Assembly: GCF_026342355.1 (NCBI RefSeq)
Contig: NZ_JAPEMV010000004.1
Location: 62,001 to 126,000 of the forward strand
Direction of reading: 5' to 3'
Source: Streptomyces sp. NBC_00249
Lineage (GTDB): Bacteria > Actinomycetota > Actinomycetes > Streptomycetales > Streptomycetaceae
Length of the DNA: 64,000 bases
Shown one piece after another: positions 27,155-36,282 of the stretch. The notes below the pieces were generated by a model that saw nothing but the letters and a program-made list of their open reading frames with translations, was not told the DNA's origin and did no database searches. Position numbers and translations under genes: made by a program. Numbering within the stretch: the stretch's first letter is position 1; each line of letters starts with the position of its first letter.

Positions 27155-28582
27155 CTACGAGGTGGTGGCCACGGCGGCGGCCAGCTTGTCGAGGCCCTTC
27201 TCGGCGGCCGGGCCGTCCGGTGCGCCGGCGGTGAGGAAGGCGAAGGCGAGCAGCCGGCCGGCGGGGTCGACGACGGTCCCGGAGAGGGAGTTCACGCCGC
27301 TGAGGGTGCCGGTCTTGGCCCGCAGCAGGCCGGCGGCCGGGGAGGTGCCGGCGTTGCGGGCGCGCAGGGTGCCGGTGAATCCGGCGACGGGCAGGCCGGT
27401 GAGGACGGGCCGCAGCTCGGGCCGCGCGGGGTCGGCGGCCTTGGTGAGGAGCCCGGTGAGCAGGCGGGTGCTGACCTTGTCGGCTCGGTTGAGTCCGCTG
27501 CCGTCGGCGAAGCGGGAGCCGGTGACGTCGACGCCGAGGGAGGCCAGCTTCTCGGAGACGGCCTTCTCGGCGCCCTCGAATCCGGCGGGCTGCCCGGCGG
27601 CCAGGGCGGTCTGGCGGGCGAGGGCCTCGGCGATGTCGTTGTCGCTGTTGGTGAGCATCCGCTCGACGAGCCCGGCGAGGGGGGTGGAGAGGGTGGTGGC
27701 CAGGGGCTGGGCCCCGGCGGGGGCCTTGCCGCGGGCGGGTTCGCCGGTGACCTTGATGCCGCGGTCGCGCAGCAGGCCGGCGAAGGCGCGGGCGGTGTCC
27801 TTGGAGGGGTCGTCGGTGCGCTGGACGGGGCCGGAGACGGAGTCGTCGGGGCGGCCCTCGTCGGCGGTGAGGGCGGTGACGGGGGCGATGTTGTCGTTGC
27901 GGCCGATGGGGTGACGGACGGCTCCGGTGTAGAGGGAGTCGTCGTAGGCGAGGGTGACGGTGTCGGTGCCGGCGCCCTTGAGGGCCTGGGCGGTGTCGGC
28001 GGCGAGGGCGACGAGGCTGCCGCCGGATCCGGCGGGGCTCTTCTTCTTGGCGGTGAGGGAGGGGTCGCCGCCGCCGACGAGCACGATCTCGCCGGGGCCG
28101 GCCCCGGGGGCCACGGTGGTGCGGATGCGGTGTTCGGGGCCGAGGGCGGCGAGGGCCGCGGCGGCGGTGGCGATCTTGACGGTGGAGGCGGGGGTCATGG
28201 CTTCGCCCGGCCCGGACTCGTAGAGCACCTGGCCGGTCGCGGTGTCGACGACGGAGGCGCTGCGCACGGCCCCGAGGGCGGGGTCGGCGAGCAGCGGGCC
28301 GAGCACCCCGGCCAGTCCCGGTCCGGCGGCGGGCGGTTTCTGCCCCTGCGCGGAGCGGGGGGCGAGGGCGGCGAGGACCCCGGGGGCGCTGGGCGCGGCC
28401 TGTGGGAGGCCGCCGGCGGCGTGATCTCCGCCACCCGGACGGCCCCAGGAGGCGGCCTTGTCCCGCTCGGCCTTACGCTGGCCGGAGTCCCAAGGTCCCG
28501 CGGCGGCCACCGCCGCAGCCGAGAGGGCGAGGCCGGCCACGGCCGACCCCGCGATGAGCTGCCACGTCTTGACCAATGGCAC
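27155..28582 (-). CDS. dacB: D-alanyl-D-alanine carboxypeptidase/endopeptidase (PBP4 family)
   Basis: This protein of about 475 residues trims peptidoglycan stem peptides outside the cell. The N-terminal export segment is WQLIAGSAVAGLALSAAAVAAA. Active-site motifs of class C penicillin-binding proteins are present: STVK (MTPASTVKIATAAAAL), SDN (TNSDNDIAEALAR) and KTG (LLRAKTGTLSGVNSLSG). Between the first two lies the long PBP4 insertion. GTG at 28582 is chosen because AAGGGG lies upstream; the frame also contains an ATG at 28612. It is divergent from ppa. Confidence 0.92.
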   Translation of the reverse strand: MPLVKTWQLIAGSAVAGLALSAAAVAAAGPWDSGQRKAERDKAASWGRPGGGDHAAGGLPQAAPSAPGVLAALAPRSAQGQKPPAAGPGLAGVLGPLLADPALGAVRSASVVDTATGQVLYESGPGEAMTPASTVKIATAAAALAALGPEHRIRTTVAPGAGPGEIVLVGGGDPSLTAKKKSPAGSGGSLVALAADTAQALKGAGTDTVTLAYDDSLYTGAVRHPIGRNDNIAPVTALTADEGRPDDSVSGPVQRTDDPSKDTARAFAGLLRDRGIKVTGEPARGKAPAGAQPLATTLSTPLAGLVERMLTNSDNDIAEALARQTALAAGQPAGFEGAEKAVSEKLASLGVDVTGSRFADGSGLNRADKVSTRLLTGLLTKAADPARPELRPVLTGLPVAGFTGTLRARNAGTSPAAGLLRAKTGTLSGVNSLSGTVVDPAGRLLAFAFLTAGAPDGPAAEKGLDKLAAAVATTS

Positions 28583-28765
28583 CTCGGACCAGCCCCTTTC
28601 GCGATCACACATATGCGTGAGGGACACTTAACCACTGCGTCTTGCCGCGAGCATGGCACCCCACCCGGCAGGGCTGGGCCGGACGCGCACGCAGTTGAAT
28701 CAATTGCCGTCTCGAAGCAGTCAAGCCCCGGCGCGAGGCCGGAGCTGATCATGGAGGAGCAGGAC

Positions 28766-29260
28766 GTGGAGTTCGACGTCACCATCGAGATCCCCAAGGG
28801 TTCGCGGAACAAGTACGAGGTGGACCACGAGACCGGCCGGATCCGCCTGGACCGTCGTCTCTTCACCTCGACCAGCTACCCGGCCGACTACGGCTTCGTC
28901 GAGAACACCCTCGGCGAGGACGGCGACCCGCTGGACGCGCTGGTCATCCTGGACGAGCCGACCTTCCCGGGCTGCCTGATCAAGTGCCGCGCGATCGGCA
29001 TGTTCAACATGACGGACGAGGCGGGCGGCGACGCCAAGCTGCTGTGCGTGCCGGCCTCGGACCCGCGCGTGGAGCACCTGCGCGACATCCACCACGTGTC
29101 GGAGTTCGACCGCCTGGAGATCCAGCACTTCTTCGAGGTCTACAAGGACCTGGAGCCGGGCAAGTCCGTCGAGGGCGCCAACTGGGTGGGCCGCACCGAG
29201 GCCGAGGCCGAGATCGAGGCCTCGTACAAGCGCCTCGAGGCCCAGGGCGGCCACCACTGA
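28766..29260 (+). CDS. ppa: inorganic pyrophosphatase
   Basis: This 164-residue family I pyrophosphatase hydrolyses PPi to phosphate and pulls biosynthetic reactions forward. The core reads EFDVTIEIPKGSRNKYEVDHETG, then YPADYGFVENTLGEDGDPLDALVIL, with the metal-binding DGDPLD. GTG at 28766 fits both the family N-terminus and a GGAGGAG ribosome site eight bases upstream. The very long upstream open frame is a shadow of dacB and DUF2342. Confidence 0.96.
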   Translation: MEFDVTIEIPKGSRNKYEVDHETGRIRLDRRLFTSTSYPADYGFVENTLGEDGDPLDALVILDEPTFPGCLIKCRAIGMFNMTDEAGGDAKLLCVPASDPRVEHLRDIHHVSEFDRLEIQHFFEVYKDLEPGKSVEGANWVGRTEAEAEIEASYKRLEAQGGHH

Positions 29261-29309
29261 GCTCCGCTCGGTGAACAGGTGGGCGGCGTTTGCGCCGGCC
29301 GGCTGACAT

Positions 29310-29349
29310 GACTGTGGGCGGTACCCCCTCGGGGGTACCGCCCACAGTC
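29310..29349 (+). terminator. strong terminator after ppa
   Basis: Positions 29310-29328 pair perfectly with 29331-29349, giving a 19-base palindromic arm pair around gtaccccctcgggggtac. No T-run follows. It separates ppa from the exporter gene. Confidence 0.8.
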
Positions 29350-29431
29350 GTACGCGGACGCCCTCCGCCTTCGCCGGGGAGGAAACGATTCCGCATACTG
29401 GTACCGCAGGTGATCACGGACTGGAGGGCGC

Positions 29432-31081
29432 GTGGCCGAGGCCGACGGGGCAGAGGACAGGAAGCCCAAGTCCGACGAGGCGCACAGCGCCTTCGCTCCC
29501 GTGCCCGGGATGGAGCCGGAGGCCCTGGAGGACGACCAGCCGACCTCGGAGTTCGCCGTCCCCGACGGCATGGTCGCGCAGAACGCCGAGCCCTCCGAGG
29601 GCCCGGCCTCCGCCTTCGCCGCCCCCGCCACCTACAGCGCCCACCACTCCCCGCCCGCCTACACCCCCGGCGGCTCCTTCCCCGTCTCGCTGATGAAGGA
29701 GTCCCCCTGGCAGGACCGGATGCGCACGATGCTGCGCATGCCGGTGGACGTCCGCCCGGTCGCCGAGCCGGTGCAGCGGCCGAGCGAGGAGGCGGGCCCC
29801 GCCGTGGGCCGCGTCCTCGACCTCACCCTGCGCATCGGCGAGCTGCTGCTCGCGGGCGGCGAGGGCGCCGAGGACGTGGAGGCCGCGATGTTCGCGGTGG
29901 CCCGCTCGTACGGGCTGGACCGCTGCGAGCCCACGGTCACCTTCACGATGCTGTCCATCACCCACCAGCCCTCGCTGGTGGACCACCCGGTCTCGGCGAA
30001 CCGCACCGTGCGCCGCCGCGGCACCGACTACACCCGGCTGGCGGCCGTCTTCCGGCTGGTGGACGACATCAGCGCCCACGAGGTCGAGGTCACCCTGGAG
30101 GAGGCCTACCGCCGCCTCGCCGAGATCCGCCGCAACCGCCACCCCTACCCGACCTGGGTGCTGACGGCGGCCGCCGGGCTGCTGGCGGGGGCCGCCTCCA
30201 CGCTGGTCGGCGGCGGGGTCACCGTCTTCTTCTGCGCCGCCCTCGGCGCCGTCCTCGGCGACCGGCTGGCCTGGTACTGCGCCGGCCGCGGACTGCCGGA
30301 GTTCTACCAGTTCGTGGTCGCGGCGATGCCCCCGGCCGCGATCGGGGTGGCCCTGAAGATCGCCGAGATCGACGTCCGCGCCTCCGCCGTGATCACCGGC
30401 GGGCTCTTCGCCCTGCTGCCCGGGCGGGCCCTGGTGGCGGGCGTGCAGGACGGCCTGACCGGCTACTACGTCACCGCGTCCGCCCGCCTGCTGGAGGTGA
30501 TGTACCTGTTCATCGGGATCATCATCGGCGTGCTCGTGGTGATCTACCTGGGCCTCCAGTTCGGCGCCCAGCCGAACCCGGACGAGGTGCTCCAGATCCC
30601 CAGCCGGCCGGTGATCCAGATCCTCGCCTCGATGGTCCTGGTGTTCACCTTCGCGATCCTGCTCCAGCAGGAACGCTCCACGGTGTGGATCGTGACGCTC
30701 AACGGCGCCGTCGCCTGGGTCACCTTCGGCGCGCTGCGGGCCGCCGAGCTGCCCCCGGTGCCCTCCACGGCCATCGCCGCCGGGCTGGTCGGCCTGTTCG
30801 GACAGCTCTTCTCCCGCTACCGGTTCGCCTCCGCCCTGCCGTACGTGACGGCGGCCATCGGGCCTCTGCTGCCGGGCTCGGCGACGTACTTCGGGCTGCT
30901 GTCGATCGCCGAGAACCGCCTCGACGCGGGGCTGGCCTCGCTCACCAACGCCGCCGCCATCGCCCTCGCCATCGCGATCGGGGTGAACCTGGGGTCCGAG
31001 GCCTCCCGGCTCTTCATGCGCATCCCCGGGGCGCAGAGCGCGGCCAAGCGCCGCGCGGCCAAGCGCACCCGCGGCTTCTGA
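29432..31081 (+). CDS. threonine/serine exporter family membrane protein (ThrE type)
   Basis: This 549-residue protein has a disordered acidic/Pro-rich N-terminus of about 110 residues. A ThrE-type cytoplasmic domain follows (RVLDLTLRIGELLLAGGEGAEDVEAAM ... TVTFTMLSITH). About ten membrane spans come after residue 240, in two halves of the ThrE and ThrE_2 (DUF1212/DUF3815) kinds. It should pump out threonine, serine or related small molecules using proton motive force. GTG at 29432 follows GGAGG. The C-terminus is basic (AAKRRAAKRTRGF). Confidence 0.9.
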   Translation: MAEADGAEDRKPKSDEAHSAFAPVPGMEPEALEDDQPTSEFAVPDGMVAQNAEPSEGPASAFAAPATYSAHHSPPAYTPGGSFPVSLMKESPWQDRMRTMLRMPVDVRPVAEPVQRPSEEAGPAVGRVLDLTLRIGELLLAGGEGAEDVEAAMFAVARSYGLDRCEPTVTFTMLSITHQPSLVDHPVSANRTVRRRGTDYTRLAAVFRLVDDISAHEVEVTLEEAYRRLAEIRRNRHPYPTWVLTAAAGLLAGAASTLVGGGVTVFFCAALGAVLGDRLAWYCAGRGLPEFYQFVVAAMPPAAIGVALKIAEIDVRASAVITGGLFALLPGRALVAGVQDGLTGYYVTASARLLEVMYLFIGIIIGVLVVIYLGLQFGAQPNPDEVLQIPSRPVIQILASMVLVFTFAILLQQERSTVWIVTLNGAVAWVTFGALRAAELPPVPSTAIAAGLVGLFGQLFSRYRFASALPYVTAAIGPLLPGSATYFGLLSIAENRLDAGLASLTNAAAIALAIAIGVNLGSEASRLFMRIPGAQSAAKRRAAKRTRGF

Positions 31082-31136
31082 CCCCGCCGCAACCCGCCGC
31101 CGCCCGCCACCGCCCCGCCCGCCCCCGGGTACGCGA

Positions 31137-31167
31137 ACGCCCCGGGGACGCGGGGTCTCCGGGGCGT
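31137..31167. terminator. hairpin between convergent exporter and DedA genes
   Basis: acgccccgg (31137-31145) pairs with ccggggcgt (31159-31167) around a 13-base loop. It lies between two converging genes and can serve both. Confidence 0.6.
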
Positions 31168-31188
31168 ACGAGGGTCCGTACGGGCCGT

Positions 31189-31893
31189 CTAGCGCTTGGC
31201 GTGCCGCCCGCGCGGTCCGGGAGCCTGCGGGTCCTCCGGAGCGCCGTACGGGGCCGTGGGGGCTTCCGCGGCGGCCTTCGCCTTGGTCTTGCGGGCCTTG
31301 AGCACCTCGAAGATCACCGGGATGACCGAGATCAGCACGATGCCGATGAAGATCGTCTCGACGTTGTCCTTGATGATGTCGAACTGGCCCAGCTGGTAGC
31401 CGAGGCAGGTGACGCCCGCGCCCCAGGCGATGCCGCCGATGACGTTGAAGGTCAGGAAGGTGCGGTACTTCATCGCGCCGGCGCCCGCGACCATCGGCGC
31501 GAAGGTGCGGATGATCGGCACGAACCGGGCGAGCACGATCGCCTTGGGGCCGTGCTTCTCCATGAAGTCGTGCGCGGCGTCCAGGTTCTCCTTCTTGAAC
31601 ACCTTGCTGTTCGGCCGGTTGAAGAGCTTCGGCCCGAAGTACTTGCCGATCAGGTATCCGACCTGGTCACCGATGATCGCGGCGGCCACGATCAGGGTGC
31701 AGACCAGCCACAGCGGCTGGCTGATGTTGCCGCTCGCGACGAACAGGCCCGCCGTGAAGAGCAGGGAGTCGCCGGGCAGGAACGCGAAGAGGCCCGACTC
31801 CGCGAAGACGATGACCAGGATGCCGATCAGGCCGAATTCGCCGATCAGATACTCCGGGGACAGCCACTCAGGGCCGAGCGCAAGCGTGTACAC
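31189..31893 (-). CDS. DedA-family membrane protein
   Basis: This protein of about 234 residues belongs to the DedA/SNARE-associated family. Motifs: FAESGLFAFLPGDSLLFTAGLF, GDQVGYLIGKYFGPKLF, and the conserved ARFVPIIRTFAPMVAGAGAM with its key Arg. It has four to six membrane spans and an Ala/Pro-rich C-terminal tail. DedA proteins act as undecaprenyl-phosphate or phospholipid transporters in some bacteria. GTG at 31893 was chosen because the residues upstream do not look like protein. Confidence 0.88.
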   Translation of the reverse strand: MYTLALGPEWLSPEYLIGEFGLIGILVIVFAESGLFAFLPGDSLLFTAGLFVASGNISQPLWLVCTLIVAAAIIGDQVGYLIGKYFGPKLFNRPNSKVFKKENLDAAHDFMEKHGPKAIVLARFVPIIRTFAPMVAGAGAMKYRTFLTFNVIGGIAWGAGVTCLGYQLGQFDIIKDNVETIFIGIVLISVIPVIFEVLKARKTKAKAAAEAPTAPYGAPEDPQAPGPRGRHAKR

Positions 31894-32045
31894 GAGTTCC
31901 GGGCTCTCCTGGATCGGGGGGGTGTCGGCTGTGGGGGGCGACAGGCAAGTGTTCTCAATTATCAACGCACACGACCCCCACCGGGTTCCAGGGCCCGGAG
32001 GGGGTCGCACGGTGAAGCCCGCGGATACGCGCGGCTATGGGACGG

Positions 32046-32804
32046 TCACACCTTGCGCACCGCGTTGGCCGTGATCGCGTCCCGCAGGTGCTCGGCGAGA
32101 CCCGGCCGCATCCCGTCGTAGAAGGCCTTGAAGCGCTCGTCCGCGACGTACATGTCACCCAGGCAGGTGTGCATCTCGTACGGGCAGTCGTAGAACCAGG
32201 TGCTGATGTGCAGCCGGTGCTCCTCGGCCATGTCCATGGCGGCCTCGCCCTCGGCGGGCTCACCGGCCTCCATCAGCGCGGCGTACCGGGCGCCCCAGTC
32301 GGCGGCCTGGTCCTGCATCCGCTTCCAGTCGTCCTTGGTGTACGAGGCCGCCCGGCGCTGCGACTCGGCGTAGGAGTCGGTGTGCCCCCAGCGCTGCTCG
32401 GCCTCCTCGGCGTACTGCCCGGGGTCCTTGTCCCCGAAGACCTCGAACCTCTCCTCCGGCGTGAGGTTGATCCCCATCTTCTTCGCCTCCATGGCGTGCT
32501 CCACGGCCTTGGCCATCTGCTGGAGCCGGGCGATCCGTTCGGTCAGGAGGGCGTGCTGCCGGCGCAGGTGCTCCCTCGGGTCCGATTCCGGATCGTCCAG
32601 CAGGACCGAGACCTCGTCGAGCGGGAAGCCGAGCTCCCGGTAGAACAGGATGCGCTGCAGCCGGTCGAGGTCGGCGTCGTCGTACCGCCGGTGTCCCGCG
32701 TGGCTGCGCCCGCTCGGGGAGAGCAGGCCGATCTCGTCGTAGTGGTGCAGGGTGCGCACCGTCACTCCGGCGAAACCGGCGACCTGGCCCACGGAGTAGC
32801 CCAT
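32046..32804 (-). CDS. MerR-family regulator, TipA-like
   Basis: This 252-residue protein has an N-terminal MerR DNA-binding domain (YSVGQVAGFAGVTVRTLHHYDEIGLLSPSGRSHAGHRRY) and a dimer helix. Its C-terminal TipAS-type domain includes AEEAEQRWGHTDSYAESQRRAASYTKDDWKRMQ ... HISTWFYDCPYEMHTCLGDMYVADERFKAFYDGM. TipA of Streptomyces lividans binds thiopeptides such as thiostrepton covalently through a Cys in this domain; here CPYEMHTCLGDMYV keeps two Cys. It probably senses foreign antibiotics and activates its own gene and unknown targets. Confidence 0.93.
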   Translation of the reverse strand: MGYSVGQVAGFAGVTVRTLHHYDEIGLLSPSGRSHAGHRRYDDADLDRLQRILFYRELGFPLDEVSVLLDDPESDPREHLRRQHALLTERIARLQQMAKAVEHAMEAKKMGINLTPEERFEVFGDKDPGQYAEEAEQRWGHTDSYAESQRRAASYTKDDWKRMQDQAADWGARYAALMEAGEPAEGEAAMDMAEEHRLHISTWFYDCPYEMHTCLGDMYVADERFKAFYDGMRPGLAEHLRDAITANAVRKV

Positions 32805-32886
32805 CGCTTCCGCTCCTCTGGTCGGTTACGACCCCCACTGTGGATCCTCACGCCACGTGAGGTGCAACCCCGCCGGGGAGGACCGA

Positions 32887-33399
32887 TCAGCCCATGGCCT
32901 TCGTGCCGTCCAGGGTCTCGCGGATGATGTCCGCGTGGCCCGCGTGGCGGGCGAACTCGCGCACCAGGTGCAGGAGCATCCAGCGCACCGAGACCTGGGC
33001 GTCCTTCGGGAACCAGGGCGCCGGCGGCAGCGGGAAGGTGTCGTCCAGGCTGGGCAGGGTGGTGACGAAGGCCTCCGTCTGCGCCCTGACGTCGTCCCAG
33101 AAGGCGAGGGCGGACTTGAGGGTCTCGTCCCCGGACAGCCGGAAGCCCTCGTGCCAGTCCTGCGGGGCGCGGCCGTGCTCGTTCTCGCGCTGCTGGGCCA
33201 GCCGGAGCCAGTTGAGCTCCACCTCGGCCGTGTGCTTGACGAGCCCGGACAGGGACAGCGCGCTGACGGTGGGGCTGCTCGCGGCCTGTTCCTCGGTGAC
33301 GCCTTCCGCGGCGGTGCGGATCGCAGCGCGCTGGTCCTCGACGAAGAGCAGGAGCGTCCCGCGCTCGTCGCCCTCGATCTCCTGGGTGGGGTGTGCCAT
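32887..33399 (-). CDS. DinB-family protein (DUF664)
   Basis: This 170-residue four-helix-bundle protein carries metal-site histidines in SGLVKHTAEVELNWL and HLVREFARHAGHADIIRETLDG. Such proteins are often thiol-dependent (mycothiol) transferases or of unknown role. ATG at 33399 gives MAHPTQEIEGDERG, the common start of the family. It lies upstream of the tipA-like gene on the same strand, with about 80 bases between them. Confidence 0.88.
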   Translation of the reverse strand: MAHPTQEIEGDERGTLLLFVEDQRAAIRTAAEGVTEEQAASSPTVSALSLSGLVKHTAEVELNWLRLAQQRENEHGRAPQDWHEGFRLSGDETLKSALAFWDDVRAQTEAFVTTLPSLDDTFPLPPAPWFPKDAQVSVRWMLLHLVREFARHAGHADIIRETLDGTKAMG

Positions 33400-33514
33400 G
33401 ACCGACCGCCTTCTGCGTGGTGTGGTGTGCCGCTGTCCTGCTGACAAGAACCACGCTACGGAGCCTTGCGGTCAGCTTCTGTCCGCAACTCCGGCCCGTG
33501 TCCAGAAGCGGGGG

Positions 33515-34972
33515 TCAGAACGGGAACTGGGTGCGGCCGTGCTGGACCGAGATCCACTTCTGGGTGGTGAAGGCCTCGACCGTGGCCTCGCCGTTGAGGC
33601 GGCCCAGCCCGGAGTCCTTCTCCCCGCCGAAGGCCGCGAGCGGCTCGTCGCCGATGGTGGAGTCGTTGACGTGGATCATGCCGGTCTCGATGCGCTGGGC
33701 GAAGCGCACGCCGCGCTCCACGTCCCGGGTGTGCACGGCGCCGCTCAGCCCGTACGGGGTGGCGTTGGTCAGGCGCACGGCCTCGTCCTCGCCGTCGAAG
33801 ACCACCAGCAGCGCCACGGGGCCGAAGATCTCCTGGCCCAGCAGCGGGGAGTCCTCGGGGAGTCCGGCCAGGACGGTCGGCTCGACCAGGTTGCCGCGCG
33901 TAGATCCCCGTACGAGGGCCCGGGCGCCGGATTCGACGGCGCGGTCCACGAGGGAGGTCAGGGCGTCGGCCTGGAAGGAGTTGATGAGCGGGCCGATGTG
34001 GGTGTCGGCCTCGTGGGGGTCGCCGGTCTTCAGGGCGCGCACCCGGGCGGTGAACTTCTCCGTGAACTCCTCGGCCAGGGAGGCGTCGACGAGGATCCGG
34101 TTGGCGGCCATGCAGACCTGGCCCTGGAAGACGAAGCGGCTGAAGACGGCCGCGTCCACCGCGTAGTCGACGTCGGCGTCGTCGAGGACGACGAGGGCGC
34201 TGTTGCCGCTCAGCTCCAGGACGGTCCGCTTGAAGTGGCGGGCGGCGACGGATCCGACGTGCCGGCCGGTGCGGTCGGAACCGGCGAAGGAGATCACCTT
34301 CGGGACGGGGTGGGTGAGGATCGCGTCGCCTATCTCGGCGATGTCCGTGATCAGCACGTTGAGCAGGCCGGCCGGGAGCCCGGCGTCCTCGAAGAGCTTG
34401 GCGATGATCCCGCCGCCCGCCACCGGGGCGTTCTGGTTCGGCTTGATCACGACGGCATTGCCCAGCGCCAGCGCCGGGGCGACCGACTTCAGGGTCACCA
34501 GGAAGGGGAAGTTGAAGGGGCTGATCACGGCGACGACCCCGACGGGCAGGCGCTGGACGCGGTTCTCCTTGCCCTCGACCGTCGAGGGCAGGATGCGGCC
34601 CTCGGGGCGGACGGCCAGCTGCATCGCCTCGCGCAGGAACTCCATCGCGAGGTGGACCTCGTACTCGGCCTTGGGACGGGTCCCGCCGAGCTCGTCGATC
34701 ATCGCCTCGACGATCTCCTTCTGGCGCTCCTCCGTCAGCCGCAGGGCCCGCTCCAGGACGGCGCGTCTCGCGTACGGGCCGGTGGCGGCCCACTCCCGCT
34801 GTGCCCGCTCGGCGGCGCGGTAGGCCCGGTCCACCTGTTCCACGGTGGCGACGGTGATGGCCGCGAGCTTCTCGCCGTTGTACGGGTTGACGTCGATGAT
34901 GTCCCACGAACCGGTGCCGGCCAGCCATTCGCCGTCGATGTACTGGTGAGCCAGGTCGGTGAATATGGACAT
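33515..34972 (-). CDS. aldehyde dehydrogenase family protein
   Basis: This 485-residue NAD(P)-dependent enzyme oxidises aldehydes to acids. The catalytic Cys lies in FVFQGQVCMAANRILVD, with the activating Glu in TVLELSGNSALVV. The cofactor region is PFNFPFLVTLKSVAPALALGNAVVIKPNQNAP and FAGSDRTGRHV. The C-terminal EEDSGLGR-type loop is FGGEKDSGLGRLNGE. This resembles the benzaldehyde/vanillin dehydrogenase subgroup. Start ATG at 34972 gives MSIFTDLAHQYIDGEW. Confidence 0.93.
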   Translation of the reverse strand: MSIFTDLAHQYIDGEWLAGTGSWDIIDVNPYNGEKLAAITVATVEQVDRAYRAAERAQREWAATGPYARRAVLERALRLTEERQKEIVEAMIDELGGTRPKAEYEVHLAMEFLREAMQLAVRPEGRILPSTVEGKENRVQRLPVGVVAVISPFNFPFLVTLKSVAPALALGNAVVIKPNQNAPVAGGGIIAKLFEDAGLPAGLLNVLITDIAEIGDAILTHPVPKVISFAGSDRTGRHVGSVAARHFKRTVLELSGNSALVVLDDADVDYAVDAAVFSRFVFQGQVCMAANRILVDASLAEEFTEKFTARVRALKTGDPHEADTHIGPLINSFQADALTSLVDRAVESGARALVRGSTRGNLVEPTVLAGLPEDSPLLGQEIFGPVALLVVFDGEDEAVRLTNATPYGLSGAVHTRDVERGVRFAQRIETGMIHVNDSTIGDEPLAAFGGEKDSGLGRLNGEATVEAFTTQKWISVQHGRTQFPF

Positions 34973-35064
34973 GCCATCCCTTACTGCGAGCGCGCACCCT
35001 TGCGCTGCACCGGAGACCGATCGGTCGTCGTCATGCACTGATCAGACGTCATACTACGTGCGAA

Positions 35065-35943
35065 TCAAGACAGTTGGAGCAGTCCACGCAGGAGATCGCG
35101 CGTCTTGTCGGGATCCGGGCAGTCGGCCTGGAGCCGCTGCATCGCCCTTCCGTACTGCGCCACTTCCTCGTCCTTGTCCAGGTAGAGGGCACTGGTGAGC
35201 TGTTCCAGATAGACGATGTCCTGGAGGTCGGACTCGGGGAAGCGCAGCAGGGTGAAGGCTCCGCTCTCGCCCGCGTGGCCGCCGAAGGAGAAGGGCATCA
35301 CCTGGAGCTGCACGTTGGGCCGCTGGCTGATCTCGATCAGGTGTTCCAACTGCCCCCGCATCACGTCGCGGTCGCCGTACGGGCGGCGTAGGGCGGCTTC
35401 GTCGAGGACGGCGTGGAAGACCGGCGCGTTCTCGGAGACGAGGACCTTCTGGCGCTCCAGGCGCAGCGCGACGCGGCGGTCGATCTCGGCGGTGGAGGCG
35501 CCGGGCATGCCGCGGCTGACGACGGCGTGGGCGTAGGCCTCGGTCTGGAGCAGGCCGTGGACGAACTGCACCTCGTAGATGCGGATGAGGGAGGCGGCGC
35601 CCTCCAGGCCGACGTAGGTCTGGAACCAGCCGGGCAGCACGTCGCCGTAGCTGTGCCACCAGCCCGTCGCGTTGGCCTCGCGGACCAGCCCCAGGAGGGA
35701 CTCGCGCTCGGCCGCGTCCATGACCCCGTAGAGCGTGAGGAGGTCCTCGACGTCTCTGGCCTTGAAGCTCACCCTTCCCAACTCCAAGCGGCTGATCTTC
35801 GATTCGGATGCGCGGATCGAGTAGCCGGCCGCCTCACGGGTGATGCCGCGGGATTCTCGGAGTCGCCTGAGCTGTGAGCCCAGGAGGATGCGGCGCACCA
35901 CAGAACCGCTGGCTTCTGCGGTCACTTGTCCTGCCCTCCCCAT
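35065..35943 (-). CDS. XRE-family regulator with DUF5753
   Basis: This 292-residue protein has an N-terminal helix-turn-helix (LGSQLRRLRESRGITREAAGYSIRASESKISRLELGRVSFKARDVEDLL) and a C-terminal DUF5753 domain (GLLQTEAYAHAVV ... NVQLQVMPFSFGGHAG). Proteins of this kind come in large numbers in streptomycetes next to DUF397 genes and an RsbW-like ATPase, the bld/whi-type 'WhiJ' arrangement. Here both partners lie within 1.5 kb. ATG at 35943 was preferred over longer options because the domain starts near residue 17. Confidence 0.92.
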   Translation of the reverse strand: MGRAGQVTAEASGSVVRRILLGSQLRRLRESRGITREAAGYSIRASESKISRLELGRVSFKARDVEDLLTLYGVMDAAERESLLGLVREANATGWWHSYGDVLPGWFQTYVGLEGAASLIRIYEVQFVHGLLQTEAYAHAVVSRGMPGASTAEIDRRVALRLERQKVLVSENAPVFHAVLDEAALRRPYGDRDVMRGQLEHLIEISQRPNVQLQVMPFSFGGHAGESGAFTLLRFPESDLQDIVYLEQLTSALYLDKDEEVAQYGRAMQRLQADCPDPDKTRDLLRGLLQLS

Positions 35944-36282
35944 CGCGATGGTGTGCGCGTGGTGTGCGCGTGCCTCGGTGGGGCCCCCGTACCCCGGTGC
36001 CGCAGTCTGCCACCAAAACGCATCGGCCCGTACTCGTTCTGTAACGGAATCCTGCGTCCCGGAAAAGAAGTCCGTAAGTATGCGTAGGAAGAAATGAGCA
36101 AGAACCGTCACGGGAGTGGACAGGTCCGGCGCGTGCACGTGCATCTGCCCTTGCATCCGGCTTCGCCATTCGGAACGATGGTGCCGCGCACCTGCGTGCT
36201 CTTCGCGCCGGCGCCGGACCCACCCCGCAGTTCTCTTTGGACGATGCCGCCGCTTCGTCCGCGAATCCCGGGAGTGCCTCGC
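35944..36282. promoter_or_regulatory. divergent regulatory gap between XRE and ATPase genes
   Basis: This 339-base gap has no convincing gene. It holds the first of two 28-base near-identical inverted sequences (36129-36156) with the palindromic core TGCACGTGCA. The probable start regions of the XRE gene (minus) and the ATPase gene (plus) lie on either side. Confidence 0.6.
36129..36156. promoter_or_regulatory. 28-base operator-like repeat, copy 1
   Basis: It contains gcgcgtgcacgtgcat followed by ctgccc and ttgcat. It matches the reverse complement of 37213-37240 at 27 of 28 positions. The core TGCACGTGCA is a perfect 10-base palindrome and recurs a third time at 36872-36881. It is a likely binding site for the local XRE regulator. 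Confidence 0.65.

Noticed and set aside
25940..29260. Open frame of 1106 codons on the plus strand
   Set aside because: It is antisense to the DUF2342 and dacB genes and only its last 165 codons are real (ppa). The rest is Gly/Ala/Arg-rich shadow sequence caused by high GC.
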